Assembly (NCBI RefSeq): GCF_014805685.1
Contig: NC_060911.1
Span: 11,434,212-11,498,211 of the forward strand
Origin: Silurus meridionalis
Lineage: Eukaryota; Chordata; Actinopteri; Siluriformes; Siluridae
Length of the DNA stretch: 64,000 nucleotides
Direction: 5' to 3'
This document shows positions 63,191 to 64,000 of the stretch, in pieces. Each line of letters opens with the position of its first letter. The first letter of the stretch is position 1. A model generated the notes under the pieces. That model was not told where the DNA came from, ran no database searches, and saw nothing but the letters and a program-made list of their open reading frames with translations. The translations under genes were made by a program, and so were the position numbers.

Positions 63191-63849
63191 CTACTGACTT
63201 TCATTCCCCTTCTCTCCAGCGCATACCTCCACCTCTCCAGGCTCTTCTTCACCACAAATCACAATATCATCCGCAAACATCATAGTCCAGGGAGACTCCT
63301 GTCTGACCTCATCCATCAATCTGTCTATCACCACTGCAAACAGGAAAGGGCTCAGGGCCGATTCTTGATGCAGTCTAACCTTCACCTTTAACCAGTCTGT
63401 CGTTCCTACTGCACACTTCACTGCTGTCACACTGTCCTCATACATGTCCTGCACCACCCTCACATACTTCTCTGACACACCTGACTTCCTCATACAGTAC
63501 CATAACTCCTCTTTTAGCACCCTGTCGTGGCATCCCTTTCTTTTTCCTCTCTTGGCACCCCTTTCTCTAAATCCATAAACACACTATGCAATTCATTCTG
63601 TCCTTCTCTATTCTTCTCCATCAACATTCTCAAAGCAAATAAGGCATCTGTGGTGCTCTTCTTCGGCATGAAACCATACTGTTGCTCACAGGTGGTCACC
63701 TCTTCTCTCAGCCTGGCTTCCACTACTCTTTCCCATAACTTCATGGTGTGACTGATCAACTTAATTCCCCTGTAGTTACTGCAGGTCTGCACATCTCCCT
63801 TGTGTGCAAAAATCAATACCAGCACACTCCTTCTCCATTCCACAGGCAT
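63191..63849 (-). pseudogene. RTE reverse transcriptase core, frameshifted
   Basis: Minus strand 63514-63849 has CSNYRGIKLISHTMKLWERV, then QQYGFMPKKSTTDALFALRM and FMDLEKG. 63191-63520 has WTMMFADDIVICGE with the catalytic F-A-D-D. The frame changes near 63515-63560. Confidence 0.92.
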
Positions 63850-63860
63850 CCTCTCACCTT

Positions 63861-64000
63861 CCAGAATCTATAGAAAATAAAGAAAAATAAAAAAATGTCA
63901 AAAAAATTTAATCCTGGGAGCGGATTCTGCCCCCGTTCTTGCTGGGGTGGAGCGGCGCAGCAGTTCCTGGGGCTCGCAAATGGAAAAAAAAAAATGATGC
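63861..64000. other. window end, nothing recognised
   Basis: A-rich stretch followed by a GC-rich block; too short to assign. Confidence 0.4.

Larger units (their letters stand above)
62308..63860 (-). mobile_element. RTE-type LINE copy 3, extends toward the window end
   Basis: (TTC)n and GGCTGCTCCTATTAGGGGTCGCC mark the 3' end at the left. The minus strand reads into the RT. A SINE (62949-63175) is inserted. Confidence 0.92.

Overview
The window is vertebrate nuclear DNA from a ray-finned fish. It has GT-AG introns, long CA/GT and AT microsatellites, many Tc1-like transposons, hAT, pogo/Tigger, RTE, DIRS and Ty3/Gypsy (Sushi-type) elements, and a tRNA-headed SINE. The repeat mix resembles ostariophysan fishes such as catfishes, but that is an impression, not a proof. 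There are no prokaryotic features.

Only one host gene is visible: a prominin (prom1-like, CD133 family) on the plus strand. At least 19 coding exons are readable from 7409 to 43909, giving about 658 codons. They run from the end of the second membrane segment, through the first large extracellular loop, TM3, the Cys-rich turn, TM4 and the second extracellular loop, to TM5 and the start of the cytoplasmic tail. The first ~170 residues lie upstream of the window. The tail is unsettled: a terminal exon candidate is at 59437-59510, with a 3' UTR exon ending near an AATAAA at 59962. Two microexon candidates (9 bp at 18185, 18 bp at 34073) keep the frame.

The rest is a nested repeat landscape in the introns and upstream. 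360-5725: a hAT MITE split by a young Sushi-type Gypsy with a perfect 5-bp duplication. 5801-7333: Tc1 with IR/DR ends. 8041-14278: three Tc1 copies interrupted by a hAT end, an LTR element carrying an L2-like endonuclease fragment, and a dispersed repeat. 18413-30217: two solo LTRs, two pogo-type MITEs, a SINE, and a 4.2-kb LTR element (26018-30217) that encodes a Gag-like protein but no pol. 31251-36446: two copies of a CAGAGGTGG-ended element carrying a 7TM-receptor-like fragment. 37560-42698: pogo remnant, RTE copy and two more gag-only LTR elements. 43998-48640: pogo, hAT and two Tc1s nested inside each other. 50697-58860: Tc1, RTE with endonuclease, DIRS remnant. 60950-64000: dispersed repeat, RTE and a SINE inserted in it.

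The most interesting system is a family of TGTCAGG-ended LTR elements. Several have lost pol, carry Gag-like ORFs followed by 30-bp (10-codon) tandem repeats, and appear to share the self-priming signal of a pol-bearing Sushi-like relative in the same window. This suggests a Gag-only family mobilised in trans.
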